NCBI GenBank assembly: GCA_937775265.1
Contig: CALKBV010000006.1
Location: 1-64,000, forward strand
Source of the DNA: an uncultured Pseudomonadales bacterium
Lineage (GTDB): Bacteria > Pseudomonadota > Gammaproteobacteria > Pseudomonadales > Azotimanducaceae
Direction of reading: 5' to 3'
DNA: 64,000 nt
Below, in pieces: positions 16,643 to 26,472 of the stretch. The notes below the pieces were generated by a model. That model did no database searches. It saw only the letters and a program-made list of their open reading frames with translations, and had not been told where the DNA came from. Positions within the stretch are counted from its first letter, which is position 1. Every line of letters starts with the position of its first letter. A program made the translations under genes and the position numbers.

Positions 16643-18812
16643 TTAAGTTTCTCGAGCTATACCTTTCGCAGGTTTGCCCCTGCGCCAACGATGAAACTTT
16701 TCAGCGATCACCAGCGCCCACTCCGGCTTATGGCTCTTGCGCCATTCACTCGCTGCAAATTTGTTCATCTCCATAAACGTCGGGTAAATGTGTATCGTTC
16801 CGAGAATTTTGTTTAACCCAATTTCGTGTTTCATGGCGAGCGTAAATTCCCCAATTAATTCACCCGCATGTTCAGCAGCGATGGTGACACCGAGTATTTT
16901 GTCTTTCCCCGGCACCGTTAGGACTTTAACCAGCCCATGTGCTTCCTCGTCAGTAATCGCACGATCCAGGTCAGCGACATTATAAGTTGAAACTTCGTAA
17001 GGAATTTCCTGGGCGCGTGCATCTTGCTCATTGAGCCCTACTCTGGCCACTTCCGGGGAGCAAAATGTTGCCCAGGGAATGACCGAGTAGTCTACCTTGA
17101 ACTTTCTAAACAGGCCGAAAAGTGCGTTCACGCTGGCGTACCACGCCATGTGCGACGCTGTGTGAGTAAATTGGTAGGGGCCCGCGGCATCACCAATCGC
17201 ATAAATATTAGAGAAGTTTGTTCTCAGGTAATCGTCCACCGAAACAGTTCCATTCGGGTTTAAAGCCACGCCGAGCTCCTCTAGCCCAAAACCGGTGGTG
17301 TTTGCCTTGCGACCCACCGCAACGACAAGTCGATCAAAAGGAATGAGTTTTTCTGCACCCTCTCCGTCGACAACCTTCAGCGCATGTCCTGTACCCTCAT
17401 CCACGACTGACTCTGCTTTGTGACCCGTCAGGACATTCACCCCTTCGGTCTCGAGCTGCATCTGTACCATCGAAGAAAACTCTTTATCTTCACGTGGCAG
17501 AATATTCGGGAGCAGCTCAACCTGCGTGACCTGACTACCTAACCGGCCCAATGCCTGAGTCAGCTCTGTGCCAATCGGCCCACCTCCTAAGTACCACCAC
17601 CCTGTCTGGTCTCTCCTGCAGCTCCCAGAGGTTATTCGACGTTAGATAATCAACCGAGTCCAGGTTTTCAATCGGCGGCACAAAAGGTTCTGCACCGGAT
17701 GCGATCACAATGTTTCTGGTCGAAATAGTCTTACCATTAACACGAACATGCCATGGAGAGAGCACCACACCCTCGCCTATTTCCACATCGACACCTAAAC
17801 CCTGGTAACGTTCGACCGAATCGTGAGGTTCGATCTCTGCAATCGTTCGCTGGACACGCGCCATGATAGCTTTGAAGTCCACATCTATGACTGAGTCCGA
17901 AAAACCAAGGCTCTTGCCCCGACTATTGTCATAGGCATGGCGGGCAGACCGGATAAGCGCCTTGCTGGGAACACACCCCGTGTTCAGGCAATCACCACCC
18001 ATTTTATTTTTCTCTATCAGGGTCACCTTGGCTTTCACGGTCGCGGCAATCAGCGCCGCAACCAGCCCACCCGATCCAGCGCCGATCACTACCATATCGG
18101 CATCAAATGACTTCGGTTTCTCAAATCCACTATAAACACGCTGCGCCTTAACCCAGTCAACAAACCACTTGGCAAGCAGAGGGAAGACACCCAGCAGCAC
18201 AAACGACATCAGCAACCCTGCAGACAGAACGTCCGAAGGGTTGGTCACCTGCGCCAGCTCGGTTCCCGCATTAACAAAGACGAACGTTCCCGCCAGCATG
18301 CCAACCTGGGACACCAGGAAGAATGTGATGACCTTCATGGAAGTGAGCGCCATCGCAAGATTAATTGCGAAAAAAGGAAATGCAGGGACCAGCCTGAGCG
18401 TAAACAGGTAAAACGCACCGTCTTTCGCTATACCTTTGTTGATCGTGCTGATCAGGTTTTTAAAACGGCTCTCCACCTGCTCCTTGAAGAGCCAGCGTGC
18501 AATGACCATCGCCAGGGTGGCACCAATCGTTGACGCAAAAGAGACGATCAATAAGCCCCACCACAATCCGAAAAGCGCACCCGCCACCAGCGTCATGACG
18601 GCGGCACCCGGAATCGACAGGGCGGTCACAGCGACATAAATAAAGAAGTAACCAGCGATGAATTTCGCCGGATTGGTCTCGACAAGTCCCTGCAGGGCTG
18701 CCTGCTCTGATTTGATATTCTCAAGGATCAGGTAACTACCCAGATCGTACTGAAAAAATGCACCTAGTAAAAACGCCACTACAGCCAGTGCAATCCATCT
18801 GGAAATAGTCAT
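16643..18812 (-). CDS. VTT-domain membrane protein fused to a flavin disulfide oxidoreductase (one frameshift)
   Basis: Two overlapping frames join into one protein of about 722 residues. The ATG at 18812 has AAGGGGT 7 bases upstream. Residues about 1-220 form a TVP38/TMEM64 (VTT, SNARE-associated) membrane domain with several helices and the motif PGAAVMTLVAGALFG. From about 235 follows a class I pyridine-nucleotide disulfide oxidoreductase: FAD loop VIGAGSGGLVAAL, redox disulfide GGDCLNTGCVPSKAL, NAD loop GGGPIGTELT, second FAD motif YAIGDAAG and dimer domain IHIYPTFMEMN with Tyr where lipoamide dehydrogenase has the catalytic His. The frame changes at 17586-17591, where the coding strand reads GTA CTT AGG AGG TGG; one extra base separates VVVL from GGGPIG. 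It may be a sequencing indel, a mutation or +1 recoding. Substrate unknown; mercuric-reductase-like. Confidence 0.75.
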
Positions 18813-18953
18813 TTGTGTTACCCCTTGGTTTCTTATTCGAACGGCAATCTGCTAGTTTGACGAATTGATGGGACAATTGTTACAGCAGCGCTACCGGCAG
18901 CGCCTTGGCAATTGTGAAATCATCATAGCGCTTATCAATCCAGGAGTAATCCA

Positions 18954-19370
18954 ATGACGGTTTTGTTCCACGAAAATCCGGGCAATGTGAACTGGGGACA
19001 ACTCCGGGAGGATCTAACTGACGATGAATTTCATAATGGCAGGACAACGCATCAGTTAAAACTATCGTTCGAAAACAGCCAGTTGCAGGCTTATGCCAAC
19101 GACCAAGAACGATGCATTGGCACCGCAAGAGCCCTCTCTGATGGTGTAGGCAACGCCTATATCATCGATGTTTGGACTCAATCATCATATCGGAAACAGG
19201 GAATCGCAACAGAGATGATGGAAATGATGATGAGCAAATGTCCAGGGCAACACATCTATCTGCAGACCGATGATGCCATACAGTTTTATCGCGACCTTGG
19301 GTTCAATGACCAGCCATTGGGCATGAGTATCGTGATTGGTGAATACCTGCAAAACGACACACGAAATTAG
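18954..19370 (+). CDS. GNAT-family N-acetyltransferase
   Basis: A 138-residue protein with an AGGAG site 7 bases before the ATG. The acetyl-CoA binding segment YRKQGIATEMM fits the Q/R-x-x-G-x-G/A motif A, preceded by the strand AYIIDVWTQSSYR; FYRDLGFNDQPLGM is motif B. A soluble acetyltransferase whose acceptor is unknown. The last 4 bases overlap the convergent GIY-YIG gene. Confidence 0.82.
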   Translation: MTVLFHENPGNVNWGQLREDLTDDEFHNGRTTHQLKLSFENSQLQAYANDQERCIGTARALSDGVGNAYIIDVWTQSSYRKQGIATEMMEMMMSKCPGQHIYLQTDDAIQFYRDLGFNDQPLGMSIVIGEYLQNDTRN

Positions 19371-19678
19371 CTTCTGCTGAAACCTGCAGCAACCAATTCT
19401 CGCAAGCTAATACTGTCCCACCCAGGATTGACCGACTCTACAAGCTTATTAATCTGGTTTCTCGGCGCACGTTTCAATTCTACTTCACGCTCGACGGCCT
19501 CTTCCACGCAGTCGATTGTTTCAATATAAACCAGCTTTTGAAGGACCCGTTTCTTGCGCAACCGACGACTGACCATAATCCTCTGGTTACCGATGCCAGT
19601 CACAAGATCCGGAGTTACACCGATTGAAAGATGTCGATGGTGCCGACTCGAAAGAATGTAAAGGTAGTAGTTCGCCAT
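19367..19678 (-). CDS. GIY-YIG domain protein, probably degenerate
   Basis: A 103-residue protein of the UPF0213/GIY-YIG length class. YYLYILSSRHHRH is the GIY strand, and LSIGVTPDLVTGI is the YIG strand with Ser in place of the Tyr and no Arg/Lys in the DLVKRI position. The Glu in AVEREVELKRAPRNQINKLV and the end NPGWDSI are conserved. Loss of one Tyr and the basic residue suggests that it no longer cuts DNA, or does so poorly. Single gene, convergent with the GNAT. Confidence 0.7.
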   Translation of the reverse strand: MANYYLYILSSRHHRHLSIGVTPDLVTGIGNQRIMVSRRLRKKRVLQKLVYIETIDCVEEAVEREVELKRAPRNQINKLVESVNPGWDSISLRELVAAGFSRS

Positions 19679-19842
19679 GACTGAAGTATCATCGATAAGA
19701 ACAGATCCAAATATCGCTTAAAACGGTAACAACCGCAGGTGTAGCGCCCCGAGAGAAGTAAGTGACTTCGGTTTACAGCCTGCAAGTGGTCCAAAACCCC
19801 GGAATACAGGTATCATGTCTCTGCCAAACCAAAAGACTGTTT

Positions 19843-21387
19843 ATGTCACCAACTACAGACACATGGGTTACGCTCCAGGCGCTCGCGGCTGAAGCCAATA
19901 GCATCAAGATTGCAGAACAACTCAATATCCCCGGAAGGCTGGACCGTTTTTCGGTTGATCTTGGGCGAATCTACGTCGATCTGTCGAAGCATGCTGTTAC
20001 CGAAGAAATACTACGGCTTCTGCTGAACCTGGCGGAAGAGTCCGGGGTACTTGATCACGCGCGCGAGATGATCTCCGGCGCCCCCATCAACGTCAGCGAA
20101 AACCGCCCGGTACTTCATACGGGGCTACGACACCCCGCCCCGCATCTGCCTGACGAATTCATCGAACACGTTAAGGAAGAACGCGCGAAACTTGACTCGT
20201 TAAGCCATCGAATCCGAAATGGAACCTGGACAGGAATCACGGGAGAGCCCATTACCGACGTGATTAACATTGGTATCGGCGGGTCTGATCTCGGCCCGAA
20301 GATGGTCGTGCAGGCGCTTAGGGAGTTTCACACGGGACCGCGAGTTCACTTTATTTCCAACGTGGACGGCGCCGAAATTCTGTCTTTGCTGAAAACATTG
20401 AATGCCGCTTCAACGCTGGTTGTTGTATCCAGCAAGACCTTCACAACGGCTGAAACGCTAATAAACGCCCAAACAGCTCTCGCCTGGCTTGAAACTGAAC
20501 TCGACCTGGACAAATTCCAGAGCAGAGCACAGTGCATCGCGATCACCAACAATCCTAAGAAGGCGCAGGCATTCGGCATACCAGAGCAACAAATCCTGAA
20601 GTTCCCTGACTCCATTGGAGGCAGATACTCTGTTTGGTCTTCAATCGGCTTCGCGATCTGCATCGCACTGGGGTTCGACAATTTCAAATCTTTCCTGGCA
20701 GGAGGTGCGCAAATTGACCACCATTTCCTGAATTCCCCGCCGGAGAAAAATGCTCCTTTGTTAATGGCCTTGATCGGTATCTGGTACAACAACTTCCTTG
20801 GAGCTCAGACGCATGCAGTGATACCTTACTGCGAACGACTGCGGCTGTTCGTTGATCATCTCCAGCAACTTGATATGGAGAGCAATGGAAAGTTATCGAC
20901 ACTGGAAGGTGAGTCAGTTGAATTAGAGACAGGACCAATTGTCTGGGGACAAACCGGTACAAACGGACAGCATGCGTTTTTCCAGCTTCTTCACCAGGGA
21001 ACAAAACTGGTTCCCGTCGATTTCATTGGCACCATACACGACGAACTCAGCAAGCCAGAACATCATCGCGTTCTTCTAGCAAATATGATCGCCCAATCAG
21101 AGGCGTTAATGACCGGTCAGGCCAATGCTGATCCGCACCAGCAGTATCCGGGTAACAGACCAAGTTCGACGCTGTTATTGGATAAACTGGACCCTGAGTC
21201 ACTGGGGATGTTGCTTGCGCTCTACGAGCAGAAGGTTTTCGTACAAGGCGCCATCTGGTCCATTAACTCCTTCGATCAATGGGGCGTGGAACTTGGAAAG
21301 CAGTTAACCAACAAGATTCTGGGCGGGTCAAGAGACCACGATCCTTCAACTTCAGAACTGCTGAAAAAAGTCGGGTTGTCGGACTGA
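19843..21387 (+). CDS. pgi: glucose-6-phosphate isomerase
   Basis: A 514-residue enzyme from the ATG at 19843, chosen because similarity begins at MSPTTDTWVTLQALA and not at the open frame start at 19762. It interconverts glucose 6-phosphate and fructose 6-phosphate. Motifs: NIGIGGSDLGPKM, SSKTFTTAETL for phosphate binding, GGRYSVWSSIGFAI (signature 1), HHRVLLANMIAQ with the ring-opening His, and SFDQWGVELGK (signature 2) with the Lys. The residue aligned with the Glu of the eukaryotic WGEPGTNGQHAF loop is Gln here (WGQTGTNGQHAF); this site varies among bacterial enzymes. An in-frame CTT AGG at 20317-20322 is decoded as Leu-Arg without a shift. A methyltransferase-like gene follows after 3 bases. 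Confidence 0.95.
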   Translation: MSPTTDTWVTLQALAAEANSIKIAEQLNIPGRLDRFSVDLGRIYVDLSKHAVTEEILRLLLNLAEESGVLDHAREMISGAPINVSENRPVLHTGLRHPAPHLPDEFIEHVKEERAKLDSLSHRIRNGTWTGITGEPITDVINIGIGGSDLGPKMVVQALREFHTGPRVHFISNVDGAEILSLLKTLNAASTLVVVSSKTFTTAETLINAQTALAWLETELDLDKFQSRAQCIAITNNPKKAQAFGIPEQQILKFPDSIGGRYSVWSSIGFAICIALGFDNFKSFLAGGAQIDHHFLNSPPEKNAPLLMALIGIWYNNFLGAQTHAVIPYCERLRLFVDHLQQLDMESNGKLSTLEGESVELETGPIVWGQTGTNGQHAFFQLLHQGTKLVPVDFIGTIHDELSKPEHHRVLLANMIAQSEALMTGQANADPHQQYPGNRPSSTLLLDKLDPESLGMLLALYEQKVFVQGAIWSINSFDQWGVELGKQLTNKILGGSRDHDPSTSELLKKVGLSD

Positions 21388-21390
21388 CAC

Positions 21391-22116
21391 TTGGCTGTCC
21401 TGTTCAAAAAGAAACGTGACGGTGTCACCTACGAGGTACGAAGCGCCGGAAATACCCGCCGTCTATACACCAATGGTGCTTTCCATACTCAGTTCAACCC
21501 GCAACATCTGTTCACCAGTGGCGTGTGGGATCTTTTAAGCCTTCCGTCCCTTTGCCTGCCTACGCCGCCAAAAAAAGTGCTCGTCCTTGGCGTCGCTGGT
21601 GGTACGGTCATCCATCAGCTGTGCAAGATGCACAGCCTCGAACAAATCGTCGGAATTGAGCTGGATTCAACTCATGTTCAACTGGCGAAGGACTATTTCC
21701 AGCTTGATTACCCGAAGCTGGAACTTGTCAAGGCCGATGCAAGAAAGTGGCTGGAAACCTGTCATGATAAATTCGATTATATTGTCGATGATATTTTCAT
21801 TCACGCCGAAGGAGACCCGGAGAGACCCTATGCCGCAGATCAACGCTGGTTGCGACTGTTGACACAACACCTGACGATCAACGGCACTCTGGTCCAAAAC
21901 CATATTGATAACCGTCAAAGCAAACGCGCCCTCGGCTATTTTAGTGGTGGCGCCGTTCTCGAGTTCAGCACAGAAAAATATGCAAACAAGGTACTGGTCT
22001 GGTTCAAATCAGGCACAGGAAAGGCGCTGAAAAAAAACCTCCGGAGTGAACTGGAACAATGGCCTCGATCCACCACTCATCGGCTACGACACCGCTGCCG
22101 AGTGATCAGTAGGTGA
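21391..22116 (+). CDS. spermidine-synthase-like methyltransferase-fold protein
   Basis: A 241-residue Rossmann protein. The S-adenosyl binding loop is VLVLGVAGGTVIHQL, the acidic residue after strand 2 is in GIELDSTHV, and FDYIVDDIFIHAEGDPERPY is the catalytic strand region shared with spermidine synthases. The start is unsure: the frame opens with TTG at 21391, directly after the pgi stop, with no strong ribosome site. This suggests translational coupling to pgi. Aminopropyl transfer is not certain, since many such short homologues are unassigned. The 3' end overlaps the convergent MFS gene by 11 bases. Confidence 0.7.
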   Translation: MAVLFKKKRDGVTYEVRSAGNTRRLYTNGAFHTQFNPQHLFTSGVWDLLSLPSLCLPTPPKKVLVLGVAGGTVIHQLCKMHSLEQIVGIELDSTHVQLAKDYFQLDYPKLELVKADARKWLETCHDKFDYIVDDIFIHAEGDPERPYAADQRWLRLLTQHLTINGTLVQNHIDNRQSKRALGYFSGGAVLEFSTEKYANKVLVWFKSGTGKALKKNLRSELEQWPRSTTHRLRHRCRVISR

Positions 22117-23396
22117 CTTCTTCCTGCTTGACAACGATTGCGGCTATTAGAAGAACGACCAACATAGCCAGGCAAATTTGAGCGGCAACGTTATAACTAC
22201 CTAAGTGATCTACCGCGAGACTAAAGGCAAACGGACCCACTGCACTCGCGAAAACAGAGATCGAAGTATTGAACCCGCTGACCTCCCCAAGGTGAAGCGG
22301 ACCAAAAAAGCGAATAAATGCAAGATTAGACGTTACGCCCCACAGACCACCCCCTGTACCAAACCCGACCGCGAGCATCCAGTAACCCCAGGACTGATCA
22401 AGGTTTATCAGCCCACAGCCACCGACAACAAAACCGACCAGCATCAGGATAAGAAAAGGTTTTAAAGGCCCCTTGTCCACAAGGTAACTGCCGACAAGGT
22501 TAGCCGCGGTTGCGCAAATAGCAGAAGGGAAAAAATAACCAAAGGCAACATCCCTGGGTAACCCCGCTTCAGCAAAAATGGCGACAACGTGAAAGGTCAG
22601 TGCCGTACCGAACATGGCGTGCATCGCAAGACTCATGGAGTAGATCCAGAAGACCGGAGACCGGCGCGCCTCTGCAAGTGACTTCGACGGCGCTTCGGCC
22701 GGCGCCACATAGGCACCTGAAGGTTTTTCGCCATCAGGAATCAAGCCACAGGAAATGGGACTATCGCGCACGAAGATAAAAGCCAGCACAGCAAAAGCCA
22801 GACCTACCAATGACGCCATGAACCACAAGGCACCGCGCCAGCCAAATCCGCCTATCATCATTGCCAGGACAAGCGGGGCCAGAGAGAAACCAAAAGATAC
22901 AAAAACGCTACGAAGACCGCTCACAAGACCCCGCCTCTTGACAAACCAGAGCATCAAGACATTACGCGAACAACTCGTCAGCACCCCCTGGCCAAAGAAC
23001 CTCACACCGAAGAAGCCTAAGCAGGATAAGGATAAAGGTGACCAGTGTATGGCCACCCAGCCAGCTACTCAGGACATCGACAAAACTGATATACACAACC
23101 ATCAGCCCTAATGCCAAGGATGACGCGGCAATCATGATCCGTCCGCCCAGTCTGTCGTACCAGCGTCCCGCTTGAGTCAGGAATAGCGACGACCCTATCG
23201 TCCCAAAGAGATACGCCATTGATAACTGGGTTCGGGTCAACCCGAACGCCTCGATGAACGGTTCCGTAAAAACAGCCATACCCATCGTCTGGCCAGGTAT
23301 GCTCAACAAAAAACCCACTGTCGAAAACAGCCACACGACCCAGCCGTAGTAGACTGGAGATCGCTTGGGGTCAAACGGCCAGGTAACAGAAATCAA
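22106..23396 (-). CDS. MFS transporter (one frameshift)
   Basis: Two overlapping frames give one MFS protein of about 430 residues with 12 hydrophobic segments. The start is probably the TTG at 23396, with AAGGA 8 bases upstream; it reads through YYGWVVWLFSTVGFLLSIPG (helix 1) and AGRWYDRLGGRIMI (loop 2-3 motif). The frame changes at 23016-23021, where the coding strand reads CTG CTT AGG CTT. One extra base separates TLVTFILILL from GFFGVRFFGQGVLT, and the second frame runs to the stop at 22106 (VVKQEEVTY). It is a monocarboxylate/OFA-like MFS in outline; substrate unknown. The break may be an assembly error, a recent mutation or +1 recoding. Confidence 0.7.
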
Positions 23397-23529
23397 AGAG
23401 CTTCCTTGGGGGGTAGCGAACGTACATCGAAAGGCGCGCAATATAACATGCTCATCTATCGTTGACGCGTGCTACAAGTAACAATAGATTGATGATAGTT
23501 AATTCTGGACGCAGAGCTGGAGGCTCCAA

Positions 23530-25041
23530 ATGAAGAACATTTTGTTTATTACCGCTGATCAATGGAGGGCGGAATGTCTTTCGTCATTGGGGCACCAGGT
23601 GCAAACCCCAAATCTGGATGCACTGGCAGCAGACGGTATGTTGTTCAAGCAACATTTCGCTAACGCGGTCCCTTGCGGGCCCTCTCGAGCCAGCCTGCAT
23701 ACGGGCATGTACCTTCAGAACCATCGGTCAGGCACGAACGGAACACCGCTTGATGCCAGGCATACCAACTGGGCGCTCGAAGCCCGAAAGAAAGGTTACG
23801 ACCCCGCATTGTTCGGCTATACAGACACGGCCAATGACCCCAGGGAGTTTGCTGCCGACCATGAGTACCTGCAGTCTTATGAGGGTCCGTTGCCAGGGAT
23901 CACCCCCATCTTAATGATGGGAACCTTTCCTGATGCATGGGCAGCATGGCTTGGTGACCAGGGCTTTGATGTTCCTGACCCCAACTGGAAATTCTACACA
24001 GACAAGGCAGATGTCGCCGAATATGAAGATGGAGGCCCGGTACCTGCACCGCTGGCCATTCCTAAAGAACTTCACGACACCCATTTCATGATTGACCGTA
24101 CTATGGAGTACATCGATCAAAAAGACGGGCAGTGGTGTGTACATTTGTCACTGCTCAGGCCCCACCCTCCCTGGGTAGCGCCAGAGCCATATAATGGAAT
24201 GTATCCCCCCGAGACATTGAAAGACTTTGTCCGCCAGCCAGACATGGCAACCGAAGGCGCCCAACATCCGCTGCTTGAAGCCTACCTGAACAAACCCCGC
24301 GTCGGTGCGCCACTGGACGATAATAAAACAGCCCGCCTTAAAGCCTCCTACTTCGGCCTGATGACAGAAGTCGACCATAATCTTGGAAGACTGTTCGACT
24401 ATCTTAAAAAATCAGGACAATGGGACAACACGCTGATCATCTTTACATCCGATCACGGCGAGCAAATCGGGGATCACTGGCTTATTGGTAAAATGGGTTA
24501 TTTCGATGCCAGCTACCACATACCGCTAATTATCAGAGACCCCGACGCAACCAATACAAGGGGCCTGCAGATCGAAGCTTTCACAGAGAACGTGGACATC
24601 ATGCCAACCATGCTTGACTGGTTGGATCTGGATATTCCCCATCAATGCGACGGAAAGTCTCTTAACTCTATCCTTCGCACAGGTAGAATTCCTGATTACT
24701 GGAGAGATGCCGCTCACTGGGAGTTAGATTTTCGCGATGTGGAAGCGGGCGAAACCCTGGAGCAGTCACTCGGACTCACCCAACACCAGTGCAGCCTAAA
24801 CGTACTCCGCGATGATCGCTATAAGTACGTTCACTTTACGAACCTGCCACCATTGTTCTTTGACCTGCAACAAGACCCTAACGAATTCGTAAACCAGGCA
24901 AACAACCCTGACTACCTGCCGCTGGTCCTGGAATACGCACAGAAAATGCTTTCCTGGCGCATGAACCATGACGAACAAACCCTGACGCATCTCGCGCTGA
25001 CTGACAACGGTGTTGTATCGCGACCTGCTCCAAGGTATTGA
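23530..25041 (+). CDS. sulfatase-superfamily hydrolase, phosphonate monoester hydrolase-like
   Basis: A 503-residue enzyme with GGAGG 7 bases before the ATG. Metal ligands include Asp10 in ITADQWR, the Asp-His pair in FTSDHGEQIGDH, and the modification site C49 in NAVPCGPSRASL, which fits the C-x-P-x-R consensus for conversion to formylglycine. The VPCGPSRASLHTGMY form and the lack of a signal peptide resemble phosphonate monoester hydrolases and arylsulfatases of the alkaline phosphatase superfamily that work in the cytoplasm. A formylglycine-generating enzyme is not in the window. The stop lies 10 bases before the MutS-like gene. Confidence 0.85.
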   Translation: MKNILFITADQWRAECLSSLGHQVQTPNLDALAADGMLFKQHFANAVPCGPSRASLHTGMYLQNHRSGTNGTPLDARHTNWALEARKKGYDPALFGYTDTANDPREFAADHEYLQSYEGPLPGITPILMMGTFPDAWAAWLGDQGFDVPDPNWKFYTDKADVAEYEDGGPVPAPLAIPKELHDTHFMIDRTMEYIDQKDGQWCVHLSLLRPHPPWVAPEPYNGMYPPETLKDFVRQPDMATEGAQHPLLEAYLNKPRVGAPLDDNKTARLKASYFGLMTEVDHNLGRLFDYLKKSGQWDNTLIIFTSDHGEQIGDHWLIGKMGYFDASYHIPLIIRDPDATNTRGLQIEAFTENVDIMPTMLDWLDLDIPHQCDGKSLNSILRTGRIPDYWRDAAHWELDFRDVEAGETLEQSLGLTQHQCSLNVLRDDRYKYVHFTNLPPLFFDLQQDPNEFVNQANNPDYLPLVLEYAQKMLSWRMNHDEQTLTHLALTDNGVVSRPAPRY

Positions 25042-25051
25042 TTGTATTTAT

Positions 25052-26422
25052 ATGAAGTCAGACGCTTTTAACCTTAATATCCTTGACTCGGAGGTGCTTA
25101 ATCTCGATGGCCTAACCCTCAAGGACCTCGAAATCTTTGAATCAGAATCGGGGGGGCAGACCCTTTTCGATCTTTGCAACCAATCACGGTCCGAAGGCGG
25201 CGCCAGAATTTTACGGCAAAGAATGTCAGCGCCCTGGTCGAACCCGGATCGAATACGCGAAACCCAGAACTCCCTCCACTTTATCCAGGAACACCGATCG
25301 ATTTTTGACAAACTGCCCTCCGCCTATGCAACGGGACGGGTAGGCCACTACTTAACCGACATATTGCCGATTGTGACCCACCATAATTCACTTGAGTTCG
25401 CGATCAGCGCTTTCTCTTTATGGGCAAACCATGACACGCACTACAGAAGCATTGTACGTGGCGTTCAAATCACCTGCAGGGTGATTCAAGGAATACGTGA
25501 GTTTATGTCACAGGCAGAACTGCAATCCGCCGGGGGAGAGCTGGTTCAGATTTTCCAGGAAATTCATACACTGCTTGAGCCCCCCGGTTTGTCGAAGGTG
25601 CCCACCGACGAGCATGCAGGCTGGGCTTTCAAGATACTGCGACTGGATCAGGACTTTCGGATTCACGAGAAAGAAACAGTATCAAGGCTGCTGGCTCTCA
25701 TTTTCGAAATCGATGCGCTGGTGGCAATGGCAGATGTTACCCGGAACAACGGCTACGTCATGCCGAGCGTTGAAGAAGGCCCCATGCGCGTGGTCGCAGA
25801 AGGTTTAGTACATCCTTTCTTACAGCAGGCCGTCGCTAATCCGGTCAACATCAGCCAGGAACAGCGAGTGCTTTTTCTAACCGGGCCCAATATGGCTGGC
25901 AAAACGACTTACCTTCGCGCCTTTGCCACCTCGTTATACCTTGCTCATCTGGGCATGGGAGTGCCGGCAAGCCGTTTCAGCTTTGTGCCGGCCGAGCAAC
26001 TCTTTAGTTCTATCTCGCTCAGCGATGATCTGAGCAGCGGTATAAGCTACTTCCTAGCCGAAGCTTTGCGCGTCAAGGCTATCGCTCAGGCTATCTCGAA
26101 AGGCCACAGGGTCGTCGCCATCATGGACGAGCCTTTTAAGGGAACAAACGTTAAAGATGCATTTGATGCATCGAAAGCAATACTGGAACGCTTCTCGACC
26201 AAAGAGGCATGCCTGTTTATGTTTTCCTCGCACTTGATCGAACTGAGTGAGCACATCAGCGATGCCGGAAAGATCGACTGCCGTTACTTCCAGGCTCAAG
26301 AAGGCCAAGGAAGACTTCGCTTTGACTACCTCTTACGCCCGGGCGTTTCCAGCCAGCGGTTAGGCATGCGAGTGTTGCGTGAAGAAGGCGTATTCGAACT
26401 ACTGGACGGCCCGTCGGAATAG
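25052..26422 (+). CDS. short MutS-like ATPase lacking the mismatch-recognition domains
   Basis: A 456-residue protein from the ATG at 25052. It begins with a MutS core/lever region (LFDLCNQSRSEGGARILRQRM) and ends with the MutS ATPase domain: Walker A TGPNMAGKTT at about residues 277-286, SLSDDLSSGISYFLAEALR for the signature region, and Walker B VVAIMDEPFKGTN. Domain I with its Phe-x-Glu mismatch finger and domain II are absent, so it cannot be a canonical MutS; there is also no Smr domain as in MutS2. Proteins of this build are found widely and are unassigned. It directly follows the sulfatase-like gene and may be cotranscribed. Confidence 0.8.
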   Translation: MKSDAFNLNILDSEVLNLDGLTLKDLEIFESESGGQTLFDLCNQSRSEGGARILRQRMSAPWSNPDRIRETQNSLHFIQEHRSIFDKLPSAYATGRVGHYLTDILPIVTHHNSLEFAISAFSLWANHDTHYRSIVRGVQITCRVIQGIREFMSQAELQSAGGELVQIFQEIHTLLEPPGLSKVPTDEHAGWAFKILRLDQDFRIHEKETVSRLLALIFEIDALVAMADVTRNNGYVMPSVEEGPMRVVAEGLVHPFLQQAVANPVNISQEQRVLFLTGPNMAGKTTYLRAFATSLYLAHLGMGVPASRFSFVPAEQLFSSISLSDDLSSGISYFLAEALRVKAIAQAISKGHRVVAIMDEPFKGTNVKDAFDASKAILERFSTKEACLFMFSSHLIELSEHISDAGKIDCRYFQAQEGQGRLRFDYLLRPGVSSQRLGMRVLREEGVFELLDGPSE

Positions 26423-26472
26423 ATTCAATACCTTCCCTAACTGTTCGACTATCCTTAAAGGCCCAGGTTTCA

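Noticed and set aside
17586-17591. Internal AGGAGGTGG in the VTT-oxidoreductase as an internal ribosome site that starts a separate oxidoreductase
   Set aside because: The following frame starts in the middle of the NAD-binding domain, so a product from there would lack the FAD and disulfide parts.
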